Positions 1 through 12,016 of a stretch of DNA of 64,000 nt are shown in pieces; within the stretch, counting starts at the first letter, position 1, and each line of letters starts with the position of its first letter. The notes beneath the pieces are model-generated. The model saw only the letters and a program-made list of their open reading frames with translations. It ran no database searches and was not told where the DNA came from. Origin of the DNA: Glycine soja (lineage: Eukaryota > Streptophyta > Magnoliopsida > Fabales > Fabaceae); NCBI RefSeq assembly GCF_004193775.1, contig NC_041020.1, positions 10,113,198-10,177,197 of the forward strand. Direction: 5' to 3'. Both the position numbers and the translations under genes were made by a program.

Positions 1-1257
1 ACTGGTTTTAAGGTGAAATCTCCACCTATTCAAAATTTGACCTCTCAACACCCAATTTACCCTAGAAATGGTTCTTTTCTTTCACATTTGTCACTCATTT
101 TTCTCATTTACTCTGCCCAAACTTTCCTACAAGTCCTAATTGACATTATAAACTAGAATCAACTCACTTTAGACTCCAATTTCCACTAACCCCAAATTTG
201 GCTTTTCTAACCCTCAAAATCTCACACTTTTCCACTTCCAACACTACCATTCTCACATTTAACTCTAAGTTAACTCTCCCCACCTCTCTACCATTTTTCT
301 ATCAACATTTTGAGCATACATAAATCAAAAAGCATCATTATTAAACCCTAAATCAACATGGGTAGTTTTTCTTACATCAAACATGTCAAGTTTTGCATAA
401 TTTCAACAAATTCCTTCACAAACAACTACCCTAAAGCAATAACCTAGTAGAACTACCCATTATAGCTCACAAAAATCCAACACCCACAAATTTCAAGTGA
501 GAAGAAGTCCACCCTTACCTGAAATTTAAAGCCCCACGAAGTAGAGGTAGGCTCCAAGACTCCAAAAATAGTTTTTCCTTGCAATTGGGGGTAGAAATGA
601 AGAGGAATTTGGAGCTTCAAGGGAGGCAACAATGGAGGAAAAGAAGAGGGAAGAAAAGCAACGTGGAGGGAGGAGAGAGAGCTGCTGAAATTTTCTGAAG
701 AAGGAGAGAGAAGATTTGGGCTTTTTATAAAAAAAATTATTTTCTTTTCTTTTTCATTTTCTTTTCTAAAAACAATTGCCACATGTCCTATTTTAAGTGG
801 ATCAAAAGGGCCCACCTTTTTCCTTTGATTTGACCTCATACTCAGCCACAAAGGAGAAAAAATTGGACCTTTTTGGATGCTAAAATCCAGCCTTGGTTTG
901 TATGTTGCCTCTCTGGTTCCAGTTCCTCGCGTTTCTCTGCACCCGTCGGGGCCCGTTTTCGAAAGTAGGCAATATATATATCAAAATGCTCAGAATGAGA
1001 CCCTGAGCGTGGTTCAGAGGTTGGTTTTGTTAAATTTTAAGTTGCACGCAAAACGATAATTTTTAGACTAATTAATTGCAAATTAATCTACAACCGTTCA
1101 GTTATGGGTTACACTTCGTTAATTAGTCTAACCCGCGTATCTTTCCCCAATGTACATACTTCTACCAAGAATATAATTATATATATATATATATATATAT
1201 ATAATTATTTAAATGTAGCACTTACAAAATTCCGGGTAGAAATTCTAGGATGTCACA
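1..1257 (-). mobile_element. Chromovirus-type LTR, cut by left edge
   Basis: Read on the minus strand the LTR starts TGTGACATCC at 1257, a start I associate with legume Ty3/gypsy chromovirus LTRs. A TATAAAAAG box lies near 725-733 and is followed by a CT-rich leader (CTCTCTCC, then CAGCAGCTCTC) typical of the R/U5 part. The left end is outside the window, so solo LTR and full element cannot be told apart. It interrupts the downstream ORF of copia #1, whose frame stops being readable exactly here. The open frames inside it look like chance. Confidence 0.65.
1178..1203. repeat. (AT)n microsatellite
   Basis: Run of AT dinucleotides in the U3 part of the left-edge LTR. Confidence 0.9.
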
Positions 1258-3370
1258 GTTATGGGCGCCCAGAGATTGACCTTCTTCTGATACTCCACCC
1301 TTAGAGGTTTCACTTTTGGAGATGGGTTCAGCATGTGCTTCTAAAATAGATCTTGAGGGATGTTGTTCTGAGTGCTCTTTTGATCTTGAGACCTCATCAA
1401 GTTTCTCCATGCCATTTTCGGGGAGACCTCAATTGATAGAGGAGCAGGCTGTTGTGTACTAAGTGTTAACCAGTGTAGTTGAATCTACCTGGTGTGTCCA
1501 TCGTGGAGGCTCAAGATGGACTATAACATCTAAGGATAAAGCCTTGAAGGCTTCAAATGGAGTGTTCTCATAGTGAAATATTGTCCATTTTGGGGTAGAT
1601 GCAAAAGTGGACTCTAGGAGGACATGCTCTCCTTAGACCACGTCAGAAGAAGTAGATGGAGATGTATTTTGAGAGTTACATTTAAGGAATGCCAAAAAAA
1701 ATCTATGTGCATCTGTTAAAGGTGCTTTCTTTTTCTGACTCAGGGTGAATCTTTCCAAGTGGATTGGATATGGAGGTGGATTTTGTATTGTTGCAGTTGA
1801 TGGACGAGTCTATAGGAAAGAGACTAGATCATCATGAGTAGTCTTATTGCTGGATGATGATGGAGGGGAAGGAGGGACCCATTCTTTTCCAACTATCTTG
1901 GGATTCGCCTTGGTGGTTCTTGTTTTTACCCTTCTTGGAACCTCTAAAGGGATGACTGATTGTTTAACTACCTTAGCCTTTTTATGTGAAGGGAAAGCTT
2001 GGTTTTGAACAACTTCTTTTGCCTTCCTTAAAGCAACTGAAGCATCATCATCTTCTTCCACAGTTTCACTCATATCCCTCATCTTTTGAGTCGTTGTCTT
2101 TGCTTCAACATTCTTCTTTGGACCATTGGGCCCTGGATGAGTAGTGGTGGATGCACTAGTCTGCTCATGCTTCTTTTTGTTTTGTGCTCTCTGCCCATCA
2201 ATTCTTCTTCCTCATCTTCCATTCGTGATTTCTTTCTTGTCTTTTCCTTCTTTTGTTGCTCACTCGTGATTTTTTTGGATCTTCTTGGCCATGCCAAAGC
2301 TATGCAGACCCTTGTCTTCATTAGTGATAGCCTTAGCAAGCCTTTTTTGTTTTCTTCTATTGATAGCCTCCTCGTCCACTTCAGGCACTTATTTTAATCA
2401 TTGATCTATCTTAAACTTCATAGCCTTATGGTTGGTTTTGTTTAACTTTTGTTGCTTAGCAACAATCAAGCCTTTGACTATGATGGTGTGATTGGAGTCC
2501 TCGTCCATCTTATCAAATGTGATAGACTCCTTGATCCTGGATAATCTTTTTCATTAGGGCAACATGGTATATATCGTCTAGTCTTCCTAAGCCCCTCATA
2601 TTGTAGAGGATGTTAATATAAATAGTATGTGACAAATCAAAAGGAAGATTTTCCATTAGATGGAAAGAACAAACTTGTGTAGGTCTAAGAGAGTTGTCTT
2701 TGACCCAGCCTTGTGAAAAACGCTTTGGTTGAGGATGTTGCCCCGAATCTTTTCCTTTTCAAACATCAGGTTGTAGATTATGGTCTTTTGCTCACCAACC
2801 TTCTTTGTATTCTTTTCATACAAATCCCTGGTTACATGGGTGTCATAGGCCTTCTCTTATCCTTCACGGGCGAAGGCATCCAGTGGCATTGGCAATGGAT
2901 TCACTAGACAGGGTTACCTGGACTCTGAGAACCTTGGACACAATGGCCTTGCTATTTAGAAACTCAACATTCTTCTAAAATATACTAATGATTTTTGGGT
3001 AGATGATTTAAGGCTTATTGTAAACAACTACACACCATAGAACAATAGAATCTCATTAAGATTGAGACCTATCCTTTCTAGTTCATTGATGTCAAAGAAG
3101 TGCTTTACGTGGATTGAAGGTTCATTGTTAGTGTGAATGATGGTTATCTCCATGGTAGGGATGATTTATTCTATGGAAATTTCATCTATGGGTGAGTTCG
3201 TAGATGACATAGAGAGGTGTTCAAGGCAGGGTTTGTGTTTTAGAGATTGAAGATGATAAGTTTTTATTCTATGGAAATTGCATAGGGTTTTATATAGGCT
3301 TTCTGAAAGGCAACCATTAGGTCTGCCATTCAAAAGATGACTCAGCACAAATGCTACAATGTTCACTTAC
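1258..3370 (-). pseudogene. Copia #1 downstream ORF remnant
   Basis: Open fragments on the minus strand (3366-3166, 2339-2079, 2082-1810, 1410-1258) lie 3' of RNase H, where SIRE/Maximus-lineage elements carry an extra ORF. The fragments are acidic and Ser/Lys-rich toward the C-terminal side and include a basic stretch with KRSMSRL. Stops and frameshifts break it several times and the left-edge LTR cuts its end. I cannot assign a function; the family ORF is often called env-like, but no clear membrane segment or cleavage site is readable here. Confidence 0.5.
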
Positions 3371-3534
3371 AAAATGCTATGTTTAACTTAATTAATACAA
3401 GTGTTATGTGAGTGTCCATATGTTGAACGATGTTGTGTGTGCTTAGAGACATTGAATGATAGGTCCTTCGATGCTTTACAATGGACAACATAAAGTATTA
3501 AGTCATTCTTTTATAAAAACCATTCTAAGTTAAT

Positions 3535-4065
3535 TTCTTAACAAAATCAATCTTTCTTCCGTGAGGGATTTGGTGAAAAGGTCAGCAAGCTGATCATCAC
3601 TGGGTACAAATTGTTGATCCAATGTCTTGTTTTGAACATAGTCTCTTATAAAATGGTGCTTAATTTCTATATGTTTTTCCCTTTAATGTAATGTTGGGTT
3701 TTTCAAGAGACTAATAGAAGCTTTGTTATCACAATAGATCAAAATTTTACTCTCATATATGATGTAGTCCTCAAGTTGGTTCTTTATCCAAAGGAGTTGA
3801 GCATAGCAACTTGCAACTGACATGTATTTTGCTTCAGCAGTGGACAACATAGTTGAACCTTGATTCTTGCATATCCATGTAACCAAGTTTCCACCAATGA
3901 AATGGTAGCTTCCACTTGCTTTTTTCCTTTCAACATTTTCTCTAGCATAGCCTACATAATAAAAACTTATGAGCCTAAAATATTCCCTTCTTTTGAACCA
4001 TAAACAAATATTAGAAGTTTCAAATAGATATCAAAAAATGTGTTTAACAGAAGTTACATGGACTT
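3535..4065 (-). pseudogene. Copia #1 RNase H remnant
   Basis: Minus-strand translation gives the copia RNase H core: STAEAKYMSVASCYAQLLW, then IYCDNKASISLLKNP, then a degraded C-terminal tail with QLADLF-like residues. The catalytic Glu (AEAKY) and Asp (YCDN) are still present. It is the continuation of the RT/RNase H part on the other side of the solo LTR at 4066-7138: the frame stops at RFQQEPREV on the right and resumes here. Several stops make it a pseudogene. Confidence 0.8.
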
Positions 4066-4190
4066 TGTTCGAACCTGGAAAGTGCACCGGATCGCACAAG
4101 TAGTATAAAATGTTAAGAACAGAGTATTGAACCCTCGGGGAACTTGTGTTACTTGGTAAAGCTATATTCAGTGAATAGGTGTCTAGTATG

Positions 4191-5873
4191 TGTTGGATCA
4201 AGTGGCCTCAGAATAATTAAGAAGGGGGGGTTGAATTAATTATTAATGAACCTTTACTGATTAAAATTTACCTTTCTTAGGCTTTTACTATATTGTTAAG
4301 AAAGTAAATAACACAAATGGTAACTTAACCAAAAGTAAAAGCGACAATTAAAGTGCACAACGAAAAATAAAGAGTGTAGGGAAGAAGAAGACAAACACAA
4401 GAGTTTTATACTGGTTCGACAACAACCCGTGCCTACATCCAGTCCCCAAGCGACCTGCGGTCCTTGAGATTTCTTTTCAACCTTGTAAAATCCTTTACAA
4501 GCAAAGATCCACAAGGGATGTACCCTCCCTTGTTCTCTTTGAACAACCTAGTAGATGTACCCTCCACTAAAACTGATCCACAAGAGATGTACCCTCTCTT
4601 GTTCTCTATCAGAACAACCCAAGTAGATGTACCCTCAACTTGTACCACAAAGGATGTATCCTCCAATGTGTTAAGACAAAGTTCTCAGGCGGTTAGTCCT
4701 TCGAAACTTTGTGAAGGGGGAAACAAAATAATTCTTAGGCGGTTAGTCCTTTGAAATCTTTTGTTTATGGGAAAGGGAAGAATCAAAAGAATTCTCAGAC
4801 TGTGTCATTTTGAATTCTTTGACAAGGGAGAAGGGAGACATAAAAGAATTCAGGCGGTTAGTCCTTTGTCCTTTTGGAAAAAGGGAGAAGAGAGACACAA
4901 AAAGAATCCAGGCGATTAGTCCTTGGCGAATTCTTTTTGGCAAAGGGAGAAGGGAATGAAAAAGATGAATAGCACAAGTTTTGTTTTCAAGGTTTGGAAA
5001 AACAGAAAACTTAAGAAAGCTTTTGCAAAGGAAGAAGAAGAAGAAGAAGTTCAAGAAAATGTTCAAAGAGATTCAAAGGTTGTAAAAGAATATGTGGAAA
5101 AGTTGTTTGTAAAGGTTGTAAGTGTTATTGAAATGCAAATCAAGGTCTTGCTTTTATAGACTCTTCATGTCTGGTCAAGAAAACCATTAGAAGAGTTATA
5201 ACCTTTAGAAAAGCTTGAAAACCAATGGAAGAGTTACATCTTTTGATTTCTATTCAAAACTTATCACTGGTAATCGATTACCAAATCATTGTAATCGATT
5301 ACACAAAGCATTTTTGTGAAAGGATGTGACTCTCCACATTTAAATTTGAATTTCAACGTTCAAACATACTAGTAATCGATTACTAAATCATTGTAATCGA
5401 TTACACCATTTTGAAATCAATTGGAACATTGTAAATTCAGTTGAAAGCTTTTTGAAAACAATCTTTGCTACTGGTAATCGATTACAATAAACTGGTAATC
5501 AATTACTAGAGAGTAATAACTCTTTGGTAAAAGGTTTTGTGAAAAATTCATGTGCTACTCAATGTTTTGAAAAACTTTTTAGTACTTATCTTGATTGAGT
5601 CTTTTCTTGATTCTTGAATCTTCAACTTGATTATTCTTGATTCTTGATTCTTGAAACTTAAATCTTGAAACTTGATTCTTGAATCTTGAAATCAAATTTC
5701 CTCTTGATTCTTGAAGTGTTTTGGATTCAATCTTGAACTCATTCTCTCTTGATTCTTGAAGTGTTCTTGATTCAATCTTGAACTTATTCTCTTGGGCTTT
5801 TTGTCATCATCTTTGTTATCATCAAAACTCCTTGAATCAATCTCTATTCAACATCATGAAGCTTGCTTCTACA
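4191..5873 (-). mobile_element. SIRE-like copia solo LTR with GTATG duplication
   Basis: Minus-strand start is TGTAGAAGCAAGCTTC (ending at 5873) and the end is GGCCACTTGATCCAACA (4191). The flanks 4186-4190 and 5874-5878 are both GTATG, a perfect 5-bp target duplication. Contents in sense order: CAAGATTCAAGAATC-like repeats, GTAATCGATTAC palindromes, a TATAAAAG box (near 5153), the hairpin array, a GAACCAGTATAAAA motif and a C-run. Length is 1683 bp. Same family as 15997-17667 and 32749-34415. Confidence 0.95.
4482..4939 (-). repeat. Hairpin array of SIRE-like LTR, copy 1
   Basis: Eleven successive inverted repeats in sense order from 4939 to 4482. Five have loops around GGACTAACCGCCT; five have a 7-nt loop of GGGTACA type (one reads GGATACA); the last is CTTGTAAA with a short loop. 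The fourth unit here has arms AAACAAAA/TTTTGTTT where the other copies have ATACAAAA/TTTTGTAT, a paired change. Some pairs here are G-T, which still pair as G-U in RNA. Confidence 0.85.
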
Positions 5874-6721
5874 GTATGAAAAGAGATGTGTCAACTATGC
5901 TTAGTATGTAAACTAACTATTAAAAGGAAAATCACGTGAGTAAAGGTGTGTAAAGACAAGTAAACAATAAGTTGGTCTTCCTATTAGGTGCCTAATGTAA
6001 AAGGATATTACTTACTTAACAATGCTCATGTGTTCTATGGTGTCTCCTGAAATGCTAAATCCCGATTCCTCGTGATAATCTAGCCTAATCCTAATCAAGC
6101 ATCGTCCTCAGATTCCTCTTGTTGGACTAAACTCGACCAGAACCGCATTAAGACAAACATACAAACAACTAGGTTACCGTACCCCGATCCCTCGTGATAA
6201 TACAATAAACTAGCCCTGTCCTATCAAGTTCTAAGAATCAAACCAGTTTCCACTGTTGAATGATCTTAACAAAGCATGCATCTACATGATCAAGGCAAAA
6301 GCACACTGAAATGACGTACTGATAGCACAGAGAACACATAAAACATCATTAAATAGATATACAAGTATTTACATCAAGTACCTACAAGGAAGAACCAACA
6401 GAGGATTTAGCTCTCTATATCTAGGAAGCTTCCTTTACAACAAAGAGAAGAGAAAAATGAAGGATTGAAGAAATACAAGTAGTGGGGATGTCTCATCCAC
6501 CTCTAGAACCTCATAATCACTCACAGACTCATCTCATGCTCTCAGGATGGCTTCCTCTTCTTGCTCAGTTCTCTGCCAGTCTTCTCACATCAAAAGATCT
6601 CAAAACTCTCTGGAACTTGGACCTTTCTCTCTCTATAAATCTCCAAACATGCAAAAGCTTTGAGAATTGCCCAAACTCCTCTCCAAAATCTGATTTTAGG
6701 CTTAAATAGGTGGCTTTGTTT

Positions 6722-6955
6722 GTGCTAGCGCGCTTAGCGCGACTATTGATTGCTCAGCGTGCATTAGTGGATTTCGGCTTAGCGCGTGCTTTTCTCGCTC
6801 AGCGGATGCACTAAAGCGGTGTGCTTAGCGGGATGACCCTTTGCTCAGCGCAAATGCACAGCTCATCCTTCTTCCAGATTCTTCCTCGTGCTCAGCCGAG
6901 GAGTGTTGCGCTCAGCGGATGGCTCGCTAAGCCAGAACATTGGCTTAGCGAGCGG
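6722..6955. repeat. GCGCTTAGCGC-type words
   Basis: Several copies of a GC-rich near-palindrome (GCGCTTAGCGCG, GCTTAGCGCG, CTTAGCGAGC and decayed forms such as GCTCAGCGGATG) inside the Athila-type solo LTR. The base composition stands out from the AT-rich surroundings. Confidence 0.85.
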
Positions 6956-7138
6956 ATGAAAATCAACACTTCACAAACTTGCCTAATTAACCTAAAATTG
7001 AGAGGAAATGATTATTAAACACACAAAATGGGAGTACTAAATATTTATTAACACTACAAAATAACCATAAATTGGAGGAGTTTGATACAATTTACATTGG
7101 TTTTATACACAAAAGTTAGTCGTATTCATCGACTAACA

Positions 7139-8763
7139 GACTTCCCTTGGTTCTTGTTGGAATCTCAAACATAAGCAATCATTGAATATGATATTGAGTT
7201 TGGATGTTGCTGTTAGGTGTAGCAGTGATCCAATCATTGCTTTGTATTGAGTCTCATCTACCTTTGTAGATTCAACGTCCAGTCTAAGATATGTTGTTGG
7301 ATGCATGGGTGTCTATATTTCTTTTGCATCATTCATGTTGAGTTTATTTAAAAGTTCTTTTACATACTTGGTTTGATGAATGTGAATTCCATTGCTTGTT
7401 TACTTTATTTGCAATCCAAGGAAGAATTTCACCTTTCTCATCATGCTTATTTTGAATTCTGTTTTCATTAGCTTAGAAAAGTCTTGACACAACATTTCAT
7501 TAGTAGCTCCAGAAATAATGTCAACTACATAAACTTGTACAAATATAAACTGAGTCGTAATTTTTATGGAACAATTTTGTGTCCACTTTTTCATACCAAG
7601 CTCAAGGAGATTGCTTGAGAACACATAGCTCTTTGTTAAGTTTAAAAAAATGATGACAAAGAATGTCACTTTCAAATCCAGAAGGTTTTTCAACATAATC
7701 TTTCTCTTGGATTAGTTTATTTAGGAATGCACTCTTTATGTCCATTTGATACAACTTCATATTGTTATAAGTTGTAAATGAAAGTAAAATTTGTATTTCC
7801 TCTAGACGAGCCATAGGTGCATAGGTTTCTCTGTAAGCTATACCTTCTTGTTGTGAGTAACCTTTGTCATCTAACCTTGCCTTGTTCCTTACAACCTTAC
7901 CATGTTCATCCAATTTGTTATGGAAGACCCATTTTGCTCCAACAACCTTCTTTCTTTTTGGTAGCTCTACTAACTTTCAGATGTCAATCTTTTGGAATAG
8001 ATTGAGTTCCTCTTGCATAGCCTTTACCCAAATATCATTTTGCATTGCATCATCAATATTCTTGGGTTCTACCTATGAAATCAATGCAGTGTGGTCTTGT
8101 GATCTATGTGATGATCTTATCTATACATGATCTATTGGGTCTCCTATGATTTGGCTTTTCGGATGATTTCTTCACATGATGCGTCCAATGGGTTCCCTTG
8201 CTTCTTCTTGAGGTTCATGTTGAGTGGACGCTTCAACCTATGAACTTTGATTGGATGAATCTTTTTCTTTTATACCATCATGGAACCTAAAATTTGCAAA
8301 AGATTCATCTATCTCTGATAAATCTTTATCTGGTTCATTAAACTTCACATGAATAGCTTCCTCCACTGCTAACATTCTTAAGTTGTAAACTCTGAATGCC
8401 TTAGATGTTTTAGAGTATCCATGAAATGTTCCATTATCACTCTTTGAGTCAAACGTTCTTAAGTTGTCCTTAGTGTTAAGAAAAAAATTGCATCTAAATG
8501 GATGGAAGTATGATATGTTGGGTTTTTGTCCCTTCCACCGTTCATAAGGAGTCTTTTTGAAAATTGGTCTTATGTAAATTTTGTTTTGAAGATAACATGA
8601 GGTATTCACTGCTTTAGCCCAGAAGTGCTTAGGGGTTGAATTATCATTGAGTATGGTCCTTCCCATCTCTTGTAGAGATTTTTTCTTTCTTTCAACTACC
8701 CCATTTTGTTGAGGTGTTCTAGGTGTTGAAAAATTATGAAGAAGACCAGTTTCTTCATAGAAC
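7139..8763 (-). pseudogene. Copia #1 integrase C-terminal part and RT remnant
   Basis: Minus-strand reading from 8763 gives the end of the integrase core ([20 protein letters not shown], holding the catalytic Glu), then FWAKAVNTSCYLQNK and the linker. Reverse transcriptase follows: KWVFHNKLDEHGKVVRNKARL, then YQMDIKSAFLNKLIQEKDYV, then a frameshifted YVDDI region (VYVVDIISGATNEM near 7520). The region runs to RFQQEPREV at 7139, where the solo LTR cuts in. At least four stops or shifts are present. The first two integrase Asp residues lie beyond the inserted LTR at 8764-10200. Confidence 0.85.
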
Positions 8764-8891
8764 TGCTAAAAATTTTTGCTCAGCACAAATCCAAACCCGA
8801 GAGGATTTACGCTAAGTGGGAAAAGTCATGCTTAGCACCAAAAGTGGACTCTCGTTTAGCGAGACGAGCTTGCTAAGCGAGATCTGCAAAT

Positions 8892-8899
8892 TATAAATA
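8892..8899 (+). promoter_or_regulatory. LTR TATA box
   Basis: TATAAATA followed about 35 bp later by a TTTTTCTCTCC leader, in the plus-strand LTR 8764-10200. Confidence 0.5.
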
Positions 8900-9664
8900 C
8901 ATTCTTTAGTGTGAAAACATGATTTTTCACTCTTTTTCTCTCCAAACACCCACCAAAGTCCTAACACCTCCTCCTCCATCACCCACGACCATCGGTGGCC
9001 ACCAAGAGCTGTTGTTTCTTGTCACCGAACCACCACACCGAGATGAACGTTTTAATCAGAGTGGAACCTCAGAATCCACCTCAAGAATTCAGTGGAGAAC
9101 AATCCCTCAAATCTTTTCTTTATCTTTTATAAAATTGATGTTATTTTCATGACCTTCCCTAAACCCCGATCACATTGGCGTGATCATGATTTCAAAATGA
9201 TGTCTCCTTTTAGTAGAATTCGCAACACCCCTTAGCCCTTTATGTTTTGGCAAGGGTAATTGACTTCAAATGTTGTTATTAAGCTTGTTTTCAAAATCTA
9301 TACTAAATTTCCTTTGATTTGGTATATAGAACATTGTGTTTGGACTGAAGAACGTGAATGGGAAAGGTCTCTGAGTGACACAAAGAGGAACTGATAGAGA
9401 GCTCACAATATGTGAGAGGAGCTTATTATAATTGACGGCTTTTGATACCATAGTTGGGGTCAGGGAACCTAACTATGGGGATGTATGCTTGTTCGTATTG
9501 CATGATGGTTTTCAAGAAAAACAATGTTTTTTACTAATGGGATGCGATACGTCTGTTATTGATAAATGACATTATTGTTTTTATAAGACTTGTGTTGTCT
9601 GAAGACCTGGGAAGTGTGAATCTCAGGCATGAACTGTATATGTATGTATATGCAGAATGTGATT

Positions 9665-9870
9665 TACTAATGATATTGTTATTGATGATATTAATTTATA
9701 TAAGGTGACGTTGATGTTTATGATAATGTTGATAGTGAATGATGTTGTTATTGATGATTACGTGTTGTTGATAATGTCATTAAGATGAGATGATGTTGAT
9801 GTTGAGAATGACATTGAGATGAGATGATGTTGATGTTGATAATGACATTGGGATGAGCTGTTGTGATGTT
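9665..9870. repeat. GATGTTGAT-type tandem repeats
   Basis: Imperfect tandem copies of units such as GATGTTGATGTTGA and AATGACATTGAGATGA, mainly 9780-9870. They sit in the U5 part of the LTR. Low-complexity expansion; no coding sense. Confidence 0.75.
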
Positions 9871-10200
9871 GAAAATGTCATTGTGATGATGTGTGATGTG
9901 TTTGTACATCGGGGGTGCAGTGACCATGATGGATATCCCTGGTGGGGGAAATAGAGTGATTGAAGAGTTTTAAGCATCTCTGGAGGGGGATGGCTTGGAA
10001 TCTTTAATTATCCACGGTCAGTGCATTGATGGTGCCCATGTTTCATACTTCATATTGCATGAAAATAGTATAAACTTTGTTAGTAAGTACTTGTAGTTTC
10101 TCATGAGGGGGAATACTTGTACTTGGGGGCATGTCAGTTGGTTTGGAACTCCCTTGAGACTCAGGTTGATCACCATAGGGGGAGTTTCCTGTGCACGACA

Positions 10201-10985
10201 AAAAAAATGGATACTCCCTTTTCATTTTGAACCCTTTTTAAAAATTTAAAGAAGACCTCAAAGGACTCATTCTTTCAAGCAAGGACATAACCCATGCCCA
10301 TATTGAGTAGTCTTCCACTACTACCAAACCATATCTCTTTCCACTGACAGAGGCTATTCTAATTGGACCAAACAAATCAATATGTAACCGTTCAAGCGGT
10401 CTTGTGGTGGAAATAGATTTTTTGCTTGAAAAAAGGTTTTAATTTGTTTCCCTTTTTGACATGCTTCACAAAGTAAATCATCTTTGTATGACATTCTTCG
10501 TAAACCTCTTACAAGGCCATGTCTTTGCAATTTTGAGATTAACCTCAAGCTTGCATGTCCAAGTTTCTTGTGCCATACATAGTGATTTCCTTTGATGGAT
10601 AATAGACTTGTTACATTTTGATTTGATAGTTCACTAAGATTAATCTTATAAAGATTACCATTCCTCTTAGCAGTCAAAAGTTGGGTCCCATTTTTATGTT
10701 GGGCGACACACCCATCTTTGCTAAAGGAAACATCAAGTCTGCTATCACATAATTGACTTATGATAAGCAAATCATGTTTAAGCCCTTCAACAAACAATAC
10801 ATTATGAATGGGAGGATAAGGATCAATACTTATATTTCCTATCCCTGCTATCTTTCCCTTTCGATTTCCTTTGAAAGTGATTGTTCCACCATGCATGGGA
10901 GTCAAGAGCATTGGAACATATATTTTTCTCCTGTCATGTGACATAAGCAACCACTGTCAAGTACCATGATTGTTGTGTTCTTGTT
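10201..10985 (-). pseudogene. Copia #1 protease, GAG-pre-integrase and integrase start
   Basis: Minus-strand translation shows the protease core LDSGCLCHMTG near 10970-10940. The GAG-pre-integrase zinc module follows (HKKLGHAS ... LCEACQKGKQ). After a frameshift comes integrase: LHIDLFGPIR with the first catalytic Asp and YGLVVVEDYS. The frame degenerates near 10205, next to the inserted LTR. The order fits a copia pol; frameshifts make it non-functional. Confidence 0.85.
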
Positions 10986-12000
10986 GTGGTTGAATATATT
11001 TGCAATAGGAAATATTTTCTCTTTAGGTACCCAAATTTTCTTGGGTCCTTTCTGGTTAGTTTTGAAAGAATTTGACGATCCAGTCTTTGGTAGATGTCTA
11101 CACTTGGATATCATGTGTCCAATCTTTCCACAAAAATTACATACTATGGTTTGTTCATCATGAACATACTTCTTTCCTTTATATCCATTTCTAGATTTGT
11201 CAGTTTGACATATGCTATATCTTAACATGTTGTTAAGTTTCTCAATGCTTCCAACAAATTAGGATAGAGTTTCTCTAAAAAATCTATCAGTGTTGATAGC
11301 TTTGGATGAGTTTTTGGACACAGGTCTGGATGAAGATTCTTTGCATGTTGATGAGACTTTGGCTTTCTGTGTTGTTAGAACCAAAGATTTTCCATTTTAA
11401 ATTCTTCATCTTGTTGAAGTTCCTGTTCATGAACCTTTAAGGTTCCAATCATCTCTTCAATGGGCATGGAGTCTTGGTTTTTTATAGTTCTCAATGTTGT
11501 CACCTATGGTCTCCACTTTTTGGATAATTTCTAAGAATTTTGTCGATGTTATCATAATTATCAAAAGTTTTGTTAAGACAATGTAATTCATTTAAAATAG
11601 TTTGGAAGCGTCCAAACATGGCTTGTATATCGTCATCATCTTCCATGGTGAATAGTTCATACTTACGTGCCAACAAGTTGAGCTTGTTATGTTTTACCTA
11701 TGACGATCCTTCACATGTCAGAGCTAGTGTGTCCCAAATTTTTTTTTTACTACTGTAGCTATGGACCTTTGTATATTCTTCCTTAGAGAGGGTGTATAGA
11801 AAAACATTTTGAACTTTAAAGTTCAATAGGAACCTTTGTCTTTGAGTGGTCTGTTCAAGAGGTACTAGGAACTTCATTCAAGTTGTCGTATTTGACGCCT
11901 TTGAATAGTGGTGGCTTGTATGTGAAATATCCTTCTTCCATATCTATTTGACATCTAGATCTTTCCTCTCTATTTGTGAGAATACTCAATCCGAGAGGCT
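10986..12000 (-). pseudogene. Copia #1 gag remnant
   Basis: The CCHC zinc knuckle CNFCGKIGHMISKC is readable on the minus strand at about 11150-11100, followed by a Lys/Asn-rich linker to protease. Upstream sequence (11230-12000) is broken by stops but begins at the primer-binding site with acidic, Tyr/Phe-rich peptide (86 aa open at 12115-11855) as in SIRE-like gag N-termini. Gag is the nucleocapsid protein that packages element RNA. Confidence 0.7.
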
Positions 12001-12014
12001 GAGCTCTGATGCCA
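12001..12014 (-). promoter_or_regulatory. Copia #1 primer-binding site
   Basis: Minus-strand TGGCATCAGAGCTC sits two bases inside the LTR boundary at 12017. It matches the usual copia initiator tRNA-Met site TGGTATCAGAGC with one change (T to C). Confidence 0.8.
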
Positions 12015-12016
12015 AC

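Larger units (their letters stand above)
4066..7138 (-). mobile_element. Athila-type solo LTR with GACTT duplication
   Basis: Plus-strand ends are TGTTCGAACC and GACTAACA, giving TG...CA termini. The 5-bp flanks match exactly: GACTT at 4061-4065 and at 7139-7143. No internal retroelement sequence lies between, apart from a nested solo LTR at 4191-5873, so this is a solo LTR of about 1.39 kb net. It shares its start (an 8-bp hairpin) and the CGCTTAGCG words at 6727-6950 with the LTRs of the 12787-30959 element, so it is a related family. It splits the RNase H region of copia #1. Confidence 0.9.
8764..10200 (+). mobile_element. Plus-strand gypsy-type LTR inserted in copia #1 integrase
   Basis: Starts about TGCTAAAAATTTTTGC and ends about GTGCACGACA. 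It has decayed CGCTAAGCG words at 8810-8885, a TATAAATA box at 8892 and a CT/CCACC-rich leader after it. The GGGGG-rich end (near 9905-10190) fits a Ty3/gypsy U5. No target duplication is found, and about 15 codons of integrase are missing at the insertion point, so the boundaries are approximate and a target deletion is likely. Confidence 0.55.

Noticed and set aside
2086..2397. 103-aa plus-strand frame with hydrophobic segment
   Set aside because: Shadow of the copia #1 downstream ORF on the opposite strand; Ser/Leu/Phe runs mirror Lys/Glu/Arg runs.
4433..4760. Overlapping frames in both strands across the hairpin array
   Set aside because: Inverted repeats produce similar peptides in both directions; no codon bias or homology supports a protein.
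8764..10200. Complete LTR with target duplication
   Set aside because: Flanks AGAAC and AAAAA do not match; kept as an LTR with uncertain ends.
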